NCBI RefSeq assembly: GCF_025147465.1
Contig: NZ_JALXOZ010000003.1
Location: forward strand, 1 to 64,000
Length of the DNA stretch: 64,000 nucleotides
Source of the DNA: Dermabacter sp. p3-SID358
Lineage (GTDB): Bacteria > Actinomycetota > Actinomycetes > Actinomycetales > Dermabacteraceae
Reading direction: 5' to 3'
The position numbers were made by a program, and so were the translations under genes. The notes under the pieces were generated by a model. It was not told the DNA's origin. It saw only the letters and a list, made by a program, of their open reading frames with translations, and ran no database searches. Shown here piece by piece: positions 45,626-53,944 of the stretch (its first letter is position 1; each line of letters opens with the position of its first letter).

Positions 45626-47101
45626 TCACGTGCCGCAGAAACTCGTGAAATAGCGCGCGTTCGGCGGCGGGCTCTCGAGATCGTCGAACCCCTCGCGGCG
45701 CGTAAAGGGCTCGCGAATCGCCTCGAGGAGCCGCTCGAATCTCGCCGTCTCACCACGCTCCACCTCGCGAAGCGCCTGCTCGACGTGGTGGTTGCGCGGA
45801 ATATAGATCGGGTTCGCTTCCCGCATGAGCGCTTCGGCGTGCTCGGGATCAGTTCCCGCGCGTGCGCGAAACTCCTCGAGTTCGGCGCGCCACGCACCCC
45901 CGGCGGCGAACTCCCCTTCAAGTTCCCGGCCTTCGGTGAGAGCCCTAAAGAGGAGCGTAAAGTCACCCTCCTCGCGCTCGAGCGCTTCGAGCATGCGCGC
46001 AACGAATTGCTCTACTTCCGTGCCCGGATCGCCGCCGATCCCGAGCTTCCTCGCGAACACGCGCGTGAACGCCGCGCGGTACTCTTCGGCGAATTCGCTC
46101 AGCACTGCGCTCGCCTCCTCGACCGCACGCTCGGGATCCGGGTCGATCAGGTCGAGAAGGGAATCCGCAAAACGCGCGATGTTCCACTGCGTGATCGCCG
46201 CCTGCTGCCCATAGGCATAGCGCCCACCCGTGTCAATCGAACTGAAACACGCCGCGCTCTCGTATCGGTCGAGGAAGGCGCACGGCCCGAAATCGATCGA
46301 CTCGCCGGCAACGCTCACGTTGTCGGTGTTGAGCACGCCGTGCACGAATCCCACGCCCATCCACTGCGCGACAAGCCGGGCTTGGCGCGAGGCGACGCCG
46401 CGAAGGAGGGCGAGGGCAGGGGCCGGGGAGTCGCCCGGTCCCTCGTCCCAACCCGGGTAGTGCCGCTCGAGCGCGAATCGCACGAGCCTTTCTCGCGTTT
46501 CCGGCTCGATCGCACCCTGGTCTCCGGCGATCCTCGCGAACTGGAAGGTGCCCACGCGCACGTGGCTCGCTGCCGTGCGCACGAGAATTCCCGCGGGTTC
46601 AGGCTCGGGGGCGCGGCGCCTGATCCGCTCCCCCGTTTCGAGGATCGCGAGGGCGCGACTTGCGGGAATGCCGAGCGCCCTCAGCCCCTCCGAGACGAGG
46701 TACTCGCGATACATCGCGCTGAGCGGCGCCTTGCCGTCCGAGCCCGGGCGCGAGAAAGGGGTGCGCCCACTGCCCTTGAGGTGAACATCAACAACCCTGC
46801 CGTCACTGCAGGTCAGCTCGCCCATGAGGTGCGCTCGGCCGTCGCCGAGCACGGGTGAAAACGTGCCGAACTGGTGGCCCGAATACGCCATCGCGTGCGC
46901 AACCTCAACGCTCGCAAAGCTGCGAGTTAGTTGCTCGAGAGCCGTGTGCTCCGCGCCCTTGTCAATGCCGAACTCTCGCGCGAGCGGAGCATTCACCGCC
47001 CCCACGCGCACGCCCGCGGGGATGTCGGGTGCACACTCGCGCACGAGATCCGGAAACTCGCCTGCGAATCGAGTGGTGAGAGGCGGGAATTGAGAGGGCA
47101 C
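45626..47101 (-). CDS. selO: SelO-type protein adenylyltransferase (YdiU family)
   Basis: 491 aa from GTG 47101. The signature Tyr-Ser-Gly-His-Gln-Phe-Gly with Leu-Gly-Asp-Gly-Arg-Ala at 73-90 and Lys109 in Leu-Lys-Gly-Ser-Gly-Arg-Thr are the nucleotide-binding elements of this pseudokinase-fold AMP transferase. Asn-Thr-Asp-Asn and Ile-Asp-Phe-Gly-Pro supply the metal ligands. The family transfers AMP to protein hydroxyl groups in redox stress. The C-terminus ends Phe-Cys-Gly-Thr: a plain Cys rather than selenocysteine. It is convergent with the helical-repeat gene (19-bp gap). Confidence 0.92.
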   Translation of the reverse strand: MPSQFPPLTTRFAGEFPDLVRECAPDIPAGVRVGAVNAPLAREFGIDKGAEHTALEQLTRSFASVEVAHAMAYSGHQFGTFSPVLGDGRAHLMGELTCSDGRVVDVHLKGSGRTPFSRPGSDGKAPLSAMYREYLVSEGLRALGIPASRALAILETGERIRRRAPEPEPAGILVRTAASHVRVGTFQFARIAGDQGAIEPETRERLVRFALERHYPGWDEGPGDSPAPALALLRGVASRQARLVAQWMGVGFVHGVLNTDNVSVAGESIDFGPCAFLDRYESAACFSSIDTGGRYAYGQQAAITQWNIARFADSLLDLIDPDPERAVEEASAVLSEFAEEYRAAFTRVFARKLGIGGDPGTEVEQFVARMLEALEREEGDFTLLFRALTEGRELEGEFAAGGAWRAELEEFRARAGTDPEHAEALMREANPIYIPRNHHVEQALREVERGETARFERLLEAIREPFTRREGFDDLESPPPNARYFTSFCGT

Positions 47102-47187
47102 GCCACCACGGTACTAGTTCCCTTCCGACGGCTGCCCACCAAGCGTCGCACCCACCGCTGTGTGCGCTGCCCCACTACACTTTCGGT

Positions 47188-48036
47188 ATGCCCCGCTTTT
47201 CTCGCGCCGAAGTCTATCGGCGCCAATACAAAGCGATCGTCGCCATGTTCACCGCGTGCTTTGCGCTCGTCTCGATTGCCACGCTCGTGAACACGATTGC
47301 GGCCGGGCAACCGCCTCACTCGCGCACGAATGCCGCCGCGCCCGTGAAAACCCGCGTGATGGAGATTCCCGCAACTCCCCCCGACGCCCCCGCGCTCACG
47401 AACCTGCCGCGCGGAGTTGAGCTTGCCGAAGGGGAGAGCATCGGCATCGATGTCTCCTCCCACCAGAAGACGATTCATTGGGGCGATGTTGCCGATTCCG
47501 GCGTGAGTTTCGCGTACATCAAGGCGACGGAGGGCTCGGGCTACACCGACCCGAAATTCGCCGAGAACTGGAAAGGCGCCTTGACGGCCGGCGTCACTCC
47601 GGGGGCCTACCACTACTTCACGCTGTGCTCCCCCGGTGCGGATCAGGCGCGCGATTTCCTGAAGACCGCGCCTCCGGATACGGGTGCGCTCCCACCCGCT
47701 CTCGATCTCGAATTTGATGGCGCGTGCGAAAAGCGACCGGAAGCCGAGCACGCCAACGCCGAGGTGGAGGATTTCGTGAAGATCGTGGAAAAGGCTTGGG
47801 GTCGCAAGCTCGTGCTCTATTCGAGCAAGGAGTGGCGCATGCACTACGACCTTCCGCATGCCGAGGGCCGGCCGGCTTGGCAGTTCTCCCATCCCAAACG
47901 GCCCGCTCAGGAGGATTGGGCGGTGTGGCAGCTCAGTTTCGGTGGGAAGGTTGACGGAATTTCCACGAAGGTCGACATCGATGTGATTCGGCCGAAATAC
48001 CTCACGGGAGAAAGGTCAGGCGTGATCGATGAATAG
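47188..48036 (+). CDS. GH25 lysozyme, membrane-anchored
   Basis: 282 aa. A hydrophobic segment at 16-40 anchors the protein or acts as a signal; a Pro/Ala linker (41-80) follows. The GH25 barrel starts at Gly-Ile-Asp88-Val-Ser-Ser-His-Gln and has the catalytic Asp173-Leu-Glu175, with Ala-Tyr-His-Tyr-Phe near 140. It should cleave the beta-1,4 bond between MurNAc and GlcNAc, on the outside of the membrane, for wall turnover. The next gene starts 8 bp before its end. Confidence 0.92.
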   Translation: MPRFSRAEVYRRQYKAIVAMFTACFALVSIATLVNTIAAGQPPHSRTNAAAPVKTRVMEIPATPPDAPALTNLPRGVELAEGESIGIDVSSHQKTIHWGDVADSGVSFAYIKATEGSGYTDPKFAENWKGALTAGVTPGAYHYFTLCSPGADQARDFLKTAPPDTGALPPALDLEFDGACEKRPEAEHANAEVEDFVKIVEKAWGRKLVLYSSKEWRMHYDLPHAEGRPAWQFSHPKRPAQEDWAVWQLSFGGKVDGISTKVDIDVIRPKYLTGERSGVIDE

Positions 48037-48643
48037 GCGCGTCAGTGTCGTCCTTTTCGAGGGATTTGAAGTGCTCGATGTATTCGGCCCAGTCGAGCTC
48101 TTGAGTCACGCCAACGGCATCGAACTCGAGTTCGTGGGGCCCTCCGCGGGGCTCGTGCGGAGCGCCCAAAGTATGCGCGTCGAAAGCACGCTCTCCTACG
48201 CGGATCTCTCGAGCCGCGATATCGACATACTTCTCGTCCCCGGCGGGCCCGGAACACGAGCTCTCGTCGATGATGAATCGTTCATTTCGTGGCTCAGCGC
48301 CGTCGGCGCGAGGGCGCGGCTCGTCACATCCGTGTGCACCGGATCCGCGCTCCTCGCCAAGGCGGGTCTGCTCGAAGGGTACAGGGCAACGGGCAACAAG
48401 GTCGCGTTTGAGTGGACACGCACGTTCGGTACGACGGTCGCCTGGCAACCCAAGGCTCGCTGGGTTGAGGATCGCGACCGCTGGACGTCCTCGGGCGTGG
48501 CCGCGGGCATGGACATGACGGCCGCGCTCATTGCCTCGCTTCTCGGCACCGAGGCGCGCGACGAGGCGCTTGCGAAGGCCGAATACACGGCCCACACCGA
48601 GGCAAGCCACGATCCCTTCGCCGCGACTTCACCTCTTTCCTGA
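48029..48643 (+). CDS. DJ-1/PfpI family protein
   Basis: 204 aa, starting inside the lysozyme gene's last codons, so the two are coupled. The class I amidotransferase-like fold shows the nucleophile elbow Val-Cys103-Thr-Gly-Ser, a Leu-Val-Pro-Gly-Gly-Pro-Gly strand-turn (69-75) and a Phe-Gly-Pro-Val-Glu loop (19-23). Related to isonitrile hydratases and to the sensor domain of GlxA-type regulators, but no DNA-binding domain is attached. Substrate unknown. Confidence 0.87.
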   Translation: MNRRVSVVLFEGFEVLDVFGPVELLSHANGIELEFVGPSAGLVRSAQSMRVESTLSYADLSSRDIDILLVPGGPGTRALVDDESFISWLSAVGARARLVTSVCTGSALLAKAGLLEGYRATGNKVAFEWTRTFGTTVAWQPKARWVEDRDRWTSSGVAAGMDMTAALIASLLGTEARDEALAKAEYTAHTEASHDPFAATSPLS

Positions 48644-48655
48644 CCTCAAGCGCCC

Positions 48656-48723
48656 TGAGGGTGGAGAAAAGAGGGTGGGCATTCCCTCGATCGGGGTCGG
48701 TCACACCGTTGTCTCCACCCTCA
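48656..48723. terminator. 12-bp inverted repeat between convergent genes
   Basis: TGAGGGTGGAGA at 48656-48667 and its exact complement at 48712-48723 are separated by 44 bases; the second arm covers the stop codon of the DUF1992 gene. It lies between the convergent DJ-1/PfpI-like and DUF1992 genes and may form a bidirectional terminator. The long spacer makes this uncertain. Confidence 0.4.
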
Positions 48724-49188
48724 AGAGTGGTGTGTGCGATGCCAGAGGGCGATCCATTCTTCAACATCCGCGAGAGGAGCAAGGAGCGGGGCCTCGCCGC
48801 CCGTTCCGGAGCGCCGCCCCACCTCGCGCACAGCCTCGCCGTTCTCCCGGCGCGCTCGAGCGTTATAGTCCTCAACGCACTCGCGCACGGCCTGCGCTGA
48901 CGGGAGCGCGCGCACGGTGTCGGCAAGCGCATCGTGCTCCTTGCGCAACACCACGACGGAGGGCAAGAGCGCCTCGCGATCGAACTCTCCCGAGGCGATG
49001 CGCGACTTGATCCACCAATCGGGATCGTGCACCTCCGGCAGCTCAAGCTTCGTGCCCGCGAGGGCGAGATTGTCGAAAACGCCGGAAGCGGCGGCAAGGT
49101 CGGCAGCCGTCGGAACATAACCCGCGCCCTCCCCCACAGCGCCGAGCCAGGCGTTCTGGTGCTCATCCGCGCAAGATTCCTCGCTCAT
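48721..49188 (-). CDS. DUF1992 (DnaJ-homologue-C28-like) protein
   Basis: 155 aa from ATG 49188 with GGGAGG just upstream; the frame extends to 49305 but that part covers the tRNA gene. The domain consists of Gly-Val-Phe-Asp-Asn-Leu-Ala-Leu-Ala-Gly-Thr followed by a Pro-Asp-Trp-Trp-Ile-Lys segment and a charged C-terminal helix, as in the DUF1992 family. No J domain is present. Molecular role unknown. Confidence 0.75.
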   Translation of the reverse strand: MSEESCADEHQNAWLGAVGEGAGYVPTAADLAAASGVFDNLALAGTKLELPEVHDPDWWIKSRIASGEFDREALLPSVVVLRKEHDALADTVRALPSAQAVRECVEDYNARARRENGEAVREVGRRSGTGGEAPLLAPLADVEEWIALWHRTHHS

Positions 49189-49264
49189 TGCCTCCCTACC
49201 TCTCGCTCGTTGAACCATTGGCAGATACGCGAAAGCCCCTCCCGAAGGAGGGGCCCGCACTGGG

Positions 49265-49348
49265 TGCGCAAGGGGGGACTTGAACCCCCACGCCCGCAAA
49301 GGCACACGGACCTGAACCGTGCGCGTCTACCAATTCCGCCACTTGCGC
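49265..49348 (-). tRNA. tRNA-Leu (anticodon CAG)
   Basis: 84 nt. The acceptor stem GCGCAAG pairs with CTTGCGC, the D arm contains GGTAGA, the anticodon stem CACGG/CCGTG holds a TTCAGGT loop (anticodon CAG), a long variable arm follows, and the T arm has GGTTCAAGT between GTGGG/CCCCC. The long variable arm and anticodon give leucine (CUG). No CCA is encoded right after the discriminator, so the CCA-adding enzyme of this window would complete it. Confidence 0.95.
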
Positions 49349-49469
49349 AAGCACTTCGACACCAGGTTTCAATGCACACCGACATCGAAGCGCTCCCTAA
49401 TATAACCCCACCCTCACGCGTGCGCGAATCAAGGAGAGGGCCTGGTGGGCAACGCCACGGGTGGGTACG

Positions 49470-50342
49470 TTAGCCATCCGCGGGGGTCGGGAGAACAACG
49501 AGCACGCCCGATTCCTGCGCGTTGAGGATCGTTGCCGCGATCACGGTCGCCTCGCTCTTGCCCCATTCGGCCTCGACCGGGCATACCTGCGAGTTGCGGC
49601 CTTCCGGAATAAACACTTCGCCCGCACATTCGAACTTCGACACCGGCATCTCGAACGCCTCGGTGGCCTTGAGCGCTTTTTCCGAAACGTTTGCGCCATC
49701 GACCGGCGCGTCGGCCGCCCACATGCCGCCCGCACCGTAGGCAAACACTTCGGTGCCGGCTTCGGTCAGAGTCGAGGTAAGCGAGGGGTCAAAGTCGTTC
49801 TCGAAACTGACGAGGAGGCCGGTGCCTTGCACGCTCGAGAACGTTCCGTACACGTAGGCCTCGGTAGTTGTGCCTTCGCCCTTCACGGTGCAGTGGGTCT
49901 TCGGTTTGCCGGCCGTGATGTCCACGTCTCCATCGCATTCGACGCTTGCCGAGCCTTCATCGGGAATCACGCCCGTGATCGCTTTGGCGATCACATCCTT
50001 CTTGACGGGAAAATCGCCGATCTCGGGGTCATCATCACTCGTGAGGTGAGCAATCATGGCAGGGGCGGATGTGACATCCCCTCCGGATTCGGCCGAAGGC
50101 TTCTCACTCTGTTCACTGCTCGGTGACTCGCTCGCCTCGGCGCTCTCGGTGGACTCCTCACTCGCCTCCGAGCTCGGCTCGGTTGTGGGGAGCGGAGTGG
50201 GGCTTGCCGTCGTCGTTTCCGGTGCGGCGCTGGGGATCTCGGTGGGCTTCGCGTCCTCACCACCCGTTGCGCTACACGAAGCAAGTACGAGGGCGGCTGC
50301 GAGGGCGGCTGAGGCGCCGCGGAACGTGGTCCTCATCGACAT
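49470..50342 (-). CDS. Lipoprotein with two Cys-paired domains
   Basis: 290 aa from ATG 50342 with AAAGGAG upstream (the frame is open to 50558, but that overlaps the permease gene). Lipobox Leu-Ala-Ser-Cys at about 23, then a low-complexity Ser/Thr/Glu/Pro stalk (25-90). Two similar domains follow, each with a pair of cysteines (Glu-Cys-Asp-Gly to Cys-Thr-Val; Glu-Cys-Ala-Gly to Cys-Pro-Val) and a central Val/Ile-rich strand region, reminiscent of DUF4333-type actinobacterial domains. Function unknown; a surface lipoprotein. The nearest neighbour, the permease gene upstream, is on the same strand with a 127-bp gap. Confidence 0.75.
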   Translation of the reverse strand: MSMRTTFRGASAALAAALVLASCSATGGEDAKPTEIPSAAPETTTASPTPLPTTEPSSEASEESTESAEASESPSSEQSEKPSAESGGDVTSAPAMIAHLTSDDDPEIGDFPVKKDVIAKAITGVIPDEGSASVECDGDVDITAGKPKTHCTVKGEGTTTEAYVYGTFSSVQGTGLLVSFENDFDPSLTSTLTEAGTEVFAYGAGGMWAADAPVDGANVSEKALKATEAFEMPVSKFECAGEVFIPEGRNSQVCPVEAEWGKSEATVIAATILNAQESGVLVVLPTPADG

Positions 50343-50469
50343 GGATATCTCCTTTAGACATCGGCACGAGGGAAGTTCATGCGTAGACATCCTCCCCCGC
50401 CCGGCATCAAAAGTAAAGACTCGGCAAAGTGTCGATGTTGTGAAAGGACCTACGCGCTCGGCGACGAGG

Positions 50470-51927
50470 CTAAGAGATCGTCGACTGCGCCTTCTCGGCT
50501 TCAGCGAAACTCGCCTCGATCGCCTCAACGCTGATGCGGTGACGGAACACGAGCGCATACGCGAGAGTCACAGCAATGACGAAGGGGATACCCACGAGCG
50601 CCGCCATCTGCATACGCTCGACTGCGAACACGGTCGAGAACACGAAAAGAAGCCCCACGACTCCCGCGCATGCCGTCGCGACGCCGCCGGGCATGCGGAA
50701 CAGCTCGCGCCCATCGCGCGTGCGGTGGTAGACCACGTAGGTCACGAGGATGAGCACCCACACGATGACCGCCGAGAAGATCACGGTCGACATGATGAGC
50801 GGAAAAAGACCGCCAATGCCGGTCATCGCGAGAACCACGACAAGCAGAATGCCGCACGCGTGCACGATGATGCCGGGAAGAGGGATACCGCGACTCGTCG
50901 TACGCTCGAGCACGCGTGGCGCGAGGGAGTCGGCCGCAAGTGAATGAAGAAAGCGCGAACCTGCGTACACGTTGGCATTCGCGGCCGAGAGTGCTGTGAT
51001 CACGACAATGAGATTGGTGAGACCGGCCGCCGCAGGAATCCCGAGCTCGTGAAACACCATGACGAAGGGCGATAGGCGCACGTCACCCGAGGCGCCCGAG
51101 GCCTCCTTCCACGGAACAAGGGCAACGATGATGCCGATCGCCACGACGTAAAAGAAGCTCAACCGAATCACTGTGGACTGTGCCGCCGTGCGGATCGAAC
51201 GCGCGGGATCCTTCGCCTCGGCCGCGGATATCGACAGCATTTCGATACCACCGAACGAGAACATCACGAGCGCCATCGACACCCACACGCCCTTGAACCC
51301 AAACGGCATAAAACCGCCGTCCCTCGTCCAGTTCGAGAACCCCGCCGCCGGGGTCCCGGGAAGGCCGAAAAGAACCAGACAGAGGCCCACGAGAATGAAC
51401 ACCACAACCGCGATGACCTTGACACTCGAAAGCCAAAACTCGATCGTTCCGAAGCTCTTGACGCTCACGACGTTTATTGCCACAACGATCGCCCCGAGAA
51501 TCGCGACACTCGCCCACTGGGGAAGGGCGGGTGCCCAAAACTGCAGATAGAGGCTGCACGCGTAAAGCTCGGCAGCGGTCACGCCGACCGTCACGATCCA
51601 GTAGAGCCACCGCACGAGGTAGCCCCAAAACGGGGAAAGGTAGCGCGCGGCGAGTGTTCCGAAGCCGCCCTGAACGGGGTGGCGCGAAGCCATCTCGCCC
51701 ATGGCGAGAGCGATCGTCATGGCAATCGCCGAACCAATCGCAAAACTGATAATCACAGCGGGCCCCGCGACGGCAATCGCGTCGCCCGAGCCGAGGAAAA
51801 GGCCGGTACCAAGAGCGGAGCCCATCGCGATCATCGCCATTTGGCGGTGAGTGAGGGAGCGGCTGAGGTGCCCGCCCTCGTGAGGATCGACCGGCGTGGT
51901 CGGTGAGTGAGGGGATGAGGAGGTCAT
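50470..51927 (-). CDS. APC-superfamily amino acid permease
   Basis: 485 aa from ATG 51927; the frame extends to 52002 but that part has no coding sense. About twelve hydrophobic segments. The first contains Gly-Ser-Ala-Leu-Gly-Thr-Gly-Leu-Phe, the APC signature for binding the amino and carboxyl groups of the substrate; a Gly-Glu-Met-Ala segment follows. It resembles the AnsP/GabP/ProY group of proton-coupled importers. No ribosome binding site precedes ATG, and an inverted repeat overlaps the start, so the message may be leaderless. Substrate unknown. Confidence 0.9.
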   Translation of the reverse strand: MTSSSPHSPTTPVDPHEGGHLSRSLTHRQMAMIAMGSALGTGLFLGSGDAIAVAGPAVIISFAIGSAIAMTIALAMGEMASRHPVQGGFGTLAARYLSPFWGYLVRWLYWIVTVGVTAAELYACSLYLQFWAPALPQWASVAILGAIVVAINVVSVKSFGTIEFWLSSVKVIAVVVFILVGLCLVLFGLPGTPAAGFSNWTRDGGFMPFGFKGVWVSMALVMFSFGGIEMLSISAAEAKDPARSIRTAAQSTVIRLSFFYVVAIGIIVALVPWKEASGASGDVRLSPFVMVFHELGIPAAAGLTNLIVVITALSAANANVYAGSRFLHSLAADSLAPRVLERTTSRGIPLPGIIVHACGILLVVVLAMTGIGGLFPLIMSTVIFSAVIVWVLILVTYVVYHRTRDGRELFRMPGGVATACAGVVGLLFVFSTVFAVERMQMAALVGIPFVIAVTLAYALVFRHRISVEAIEASFAEAEKAQSTIS

Positions 51928-51944
51928 TGCATTAATGTATGCAA
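51927..51944. promoter_or_regulatory. Inverted repeat at the permease start
   Basis: TTGCAT (51927-51932) and ATGCAA (51939-51944) form a six-base inverted repeat around TAATGT, directly touching the permease start codon. A regulator bound here would block transcription or translation start. No regulator gene is adjacent. Confidence 0.4.
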
Positions 51945-52006
51945 TTTCTTCCGGTCGCGGGGGTTTGACCACCCAATGGCAACGTTGAACGCCCCGCGGC
52001 AAGAAA

Positions 52007-52033
52007 AAGCGGCGGGCCCAAAGCCCGCCGCTT
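52007..52033 (-). terminator. Rho-independent terminator of the rpsF-ssb-rpsR-rplI operon
   Basis: An 11-bp perfect stem (AAGCGGCGGGC with its complement) and a five-base loop, followed on the minus strand by a run of five or six U residues. It lies 39 bp after the rplI stop. Confidence 0.9.
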
Positions 52034-52071
52034 CCTCATGCGCTCTTGCGTGAGCGCTTACGCTATACCGT

Positions 52072-52542
52072 TCAGGCGCGCGCACCTTTCGCCGCGACAA
52101 CCTGAACAACGAGGTTCGCGTAAACCTCTTCGTGCAGGCGCACCGTCACGGTGTACTCGCCGAGCGACTTGATCGGTGCGGTGAACTCCACCTTGCGGCG
52201 GTCGATCTCGCGATCGAAGCCAGCCTTGACGGCTTCGGCAACCTCGGCGGCGGTCACGGCGCCGAAGAGGCGACCGTTCTGACCCGCGCGCTCGGCCACG
52301 ACAACCGGCTTGGTCTGAAGAACATCGCGGAGAGCCTGGGCCTCCTCGAGCGACGCGACGGCGCGCTTCGAGTTTGCGGCGGCCATCTGCTCAAGCTGAC
52401 GCTCAGCACCCTTGGTCCACGGCGTGGCAAGGCCGCGGGGCACGAGGTAGTTTCGAGCGTAGCCAGCCTTGACCTCGACGACATCGCCGGGGCCGCCGAG
52501 CTTAGAAACCTCATTGGTGAGGATGAGCTTGGTAGTAGCCAT
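52072..52542 (-). CDS. rplI: 50S ribosomal protein bL9
   Basis: 156 aa. The N-terminal domain shows Gly-Gly-x-Gly-Asp-Val-Val-Glu-Val-Lys-x-Gly-Tyr-Ala-Arg-Asn-Tyr-Leu, the bL9 signature, followed by the long connecting helix and a C-terminal rRNA-binding domain. Last gene of the operon, 21 bp after rpsR, followed by a strong terminator. Confidence 0.97.
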   Translation of the reverse strand: MATTKLILTNEVSKLGGPGDVVEVKAGYARNYLVPRGLATPWTKGAERQLEQMAAANSKRAVASLEEAQALRDVLQTKPVVVAERAGQNGRLFGAVTAAEVAEAVKAGFDREIDRRKVEFTAPIKSLGEYTVTVRLHEEVYANLVVQVVAAKGARA

Positions 52543-52563
52543 GTTTCTCTATCCTTCCTTGGC

Positions 52564-52800
52564 TCAGCGACCGGAGGTCGAGTAGGGAAGGAGTGCGAGC
52601 TCGCGAGCGTTCTTGACGGCCTTCGCGATCTTGCGCTGCTCCTGGACACTCACGCCGGTCACGCGGCGTGCACGGATCTTTCCGCGATCCGAAATGAACT
52701 TACGCAGAACCGCCGGGTCCTTGTAGTCGATGTTCTCGATACCGGCGCTCTTGAGCGGGTTCTGCTTCTTCTTGGGCTTACGAAGCTCTGGCTTCGCCAT
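52564..52800 (-). CDS. rpsR: 30S ribosomal protein bS18
   Basis: 78 aa. Typical bS18: Ile-Asp-Tyr-Lys-Asp, then [10 protein letters not shown] and the Arg-Arg-Val-Thr-Gly segment, ending in a basic tail. Binds the 30S platform next to bS6. The N-terminal Lys/Arg/Pro-rich extension is common in actinobacteria. No Cys4 zinc motif is present. Confidence 0.96.
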   Translation of the reverse strand: MAKPELRKPKKKQNPLKSAGIENIDYKDPAVLRKFISDRGKIRARRVTGVSVQEQRKIAKAVKNARELALLPYSTSGR

Positions 52801-52887
52801 CGTGGTGCTCCTTTGAGTGAGGGGAGCCCGGGTTTTCGACCCGGGATGGAATGAATATTGTCAATGATGTTTGCGGATTGGCGTGGT

Positions 52888-53454
52888 TTAGAAGGGCGGG
52901 GGCTCTTCGGCGCCGCCGTTACTCCACGGGTCAACATCGGCGGGGTTCTGGCCGCCCTGCGGCGCTCCCTGGTTGCCACCGCGGTTCCCGCCGTAGCCTC
53001 CCTGGTTGGAGTAACCGCCCTGGCCGCCACCGTAATTGCCGCCACCGCCATTGCCACCGTTGAATCCGCCACCGAAATTTCCGCCGCCGCGCTGAGTGCG
53101 GGTCGGCTTTGCGGTTGCATAGCGGAGCGAGGGACCGATCTCGTCAACCTGAAGTTCGATCGAGGTGCGGTTGTTACCCTCGCGGTCGGTGTAGGAGCGC
53201 TGCTGGAGGCGGCCCTGAACAATCACGCGGGTGCCCTTGGTGAGGGACTCGGCAACGTTCTCGGCTGCATCGCGCCAAATGGAGCAGCGCAAGAAGAGAG
53301 CTTCGCCGTCTTTCCATTCGCCGGACTGGCGATCGAACGTACGGGGGGTCGACGCGACGGTGAACGACGCAACGGGAACGCCCGAGTTCGTAAAGCGCAG
53401 CTCGGGATCGGCGGTCAGGTTTCCGACGACGGTGATGACGGTATCGTTCGCCAT
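52888..53454 (-). CDS. ssb: Single-stranded DNA-binding protein
   Basis: 188 aa. OB-fold in residues 1-112, with Thr-Val-Val-Gly-Asn-Leu at the start and Glu-Gly-Asn-Asn-Arg-Thr. A Gly/Asn/Gln-rich linker (about 118-165) leads to the acidic Pro-Pro-Phe tip that recruits replication and repair proteins. It coats single-stranded DNA as a tetramer. Gene order rpsF-ssb-rpsR-rplI is conserved across bacteria. Confidence 0.97.
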   Translation of the reverse strand: MANDTVITVVGNLTADPELRFTNSGVPVASFTVASTPRTFDRQSGEWKDGEALFLRCSIWRDAAENVAESLTKGTRVIVQGRLQQRSYTDREGNNRTSIELQVDEIGPSLRYATAKPTRTQRGGGNFGGGFNGGNGGGGNYGGGQGGYSNQGGYGGNRGGNQGAPQGGQNPADVDPWSNGGAEEPPPF

Positions 53455-53500
53455 GACTCTCCTTCAGCTGATGGTGCGGTGTGGCTAGTGGAAGTGGTGT

Positions 53501-53791
53501 TTACTTCTCGTCGACACGCATGAGCTTGGTGCGCAGAACGACCTCGTTGAGGCCGAGCTGGCGGTCGAGCTCCTTTGCGGTTTCGGGCTTCGACGTGAAG
53601 TTGAGGACGACGTAGATGCCTTCCTGCTTCTTGTCGATTTCGTAGGCGAACTTACGCTTGCCCCACACGTCGGTGTTGTCGACAGTGCCGCCCTCAGCGG
53701 GAACAACCTTGATGAGCTTCTCAAAAGTGGTGTCCACGGTACGCTCGTCGATCGACGGGTCCAGGATCACAACCATTTCGTACTTACGCAT
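53501..53791 (-). CDS. rpsF: 30S ribosomal protein bS6
   Basis: 96 aa. Starts Met-Arg-Lys-Tyr-Glu-Met-Val-Val-Ile-Leu-Asp, with Gly-Lys-Arg-Lys-Phe-Ala-Tyr-Glu-Ile in the middle, both standard bS6 features. First gene of the operon; GAGGTGGGG lies upstream of ATG 53791. The promoter should be in the 153 bp before it. Confidence 0.97.
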   Translation of the reverse strand: MRKYEMVVILDPSIDERTVDTTFEKLIKVVPAEGGTVDNTDVWGKRKFAYEIDKKQEGIYVVLNFTSKPETAKELDRQLGLNEVVLRTKLMRVDEK

Positions 53792-53944
53792 GTGTAAATC
53801 CCCACCTCCTGTGGTCTATCGCGGCCACGGTCCTTCCGTGGCAGGAGGGTCATGCATATGCCTGCGGTTTTCCACAGACTTCCCAAGTCTAGCGGCTCCC
53901 CAAGGTTCGCGGAAGGGGGTCCGACGGTGGCCTAGACCTCACCG

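Noticed and set aside
45626..45640. Selenocysteine at the SelO C-terminus
   Set aside because: The third residue from the end region is an ordinary Cys codon in Phe-Cys-Gly-Thr followed by a normal stop; no in-frame TGA with a selenocysteine element was seen.
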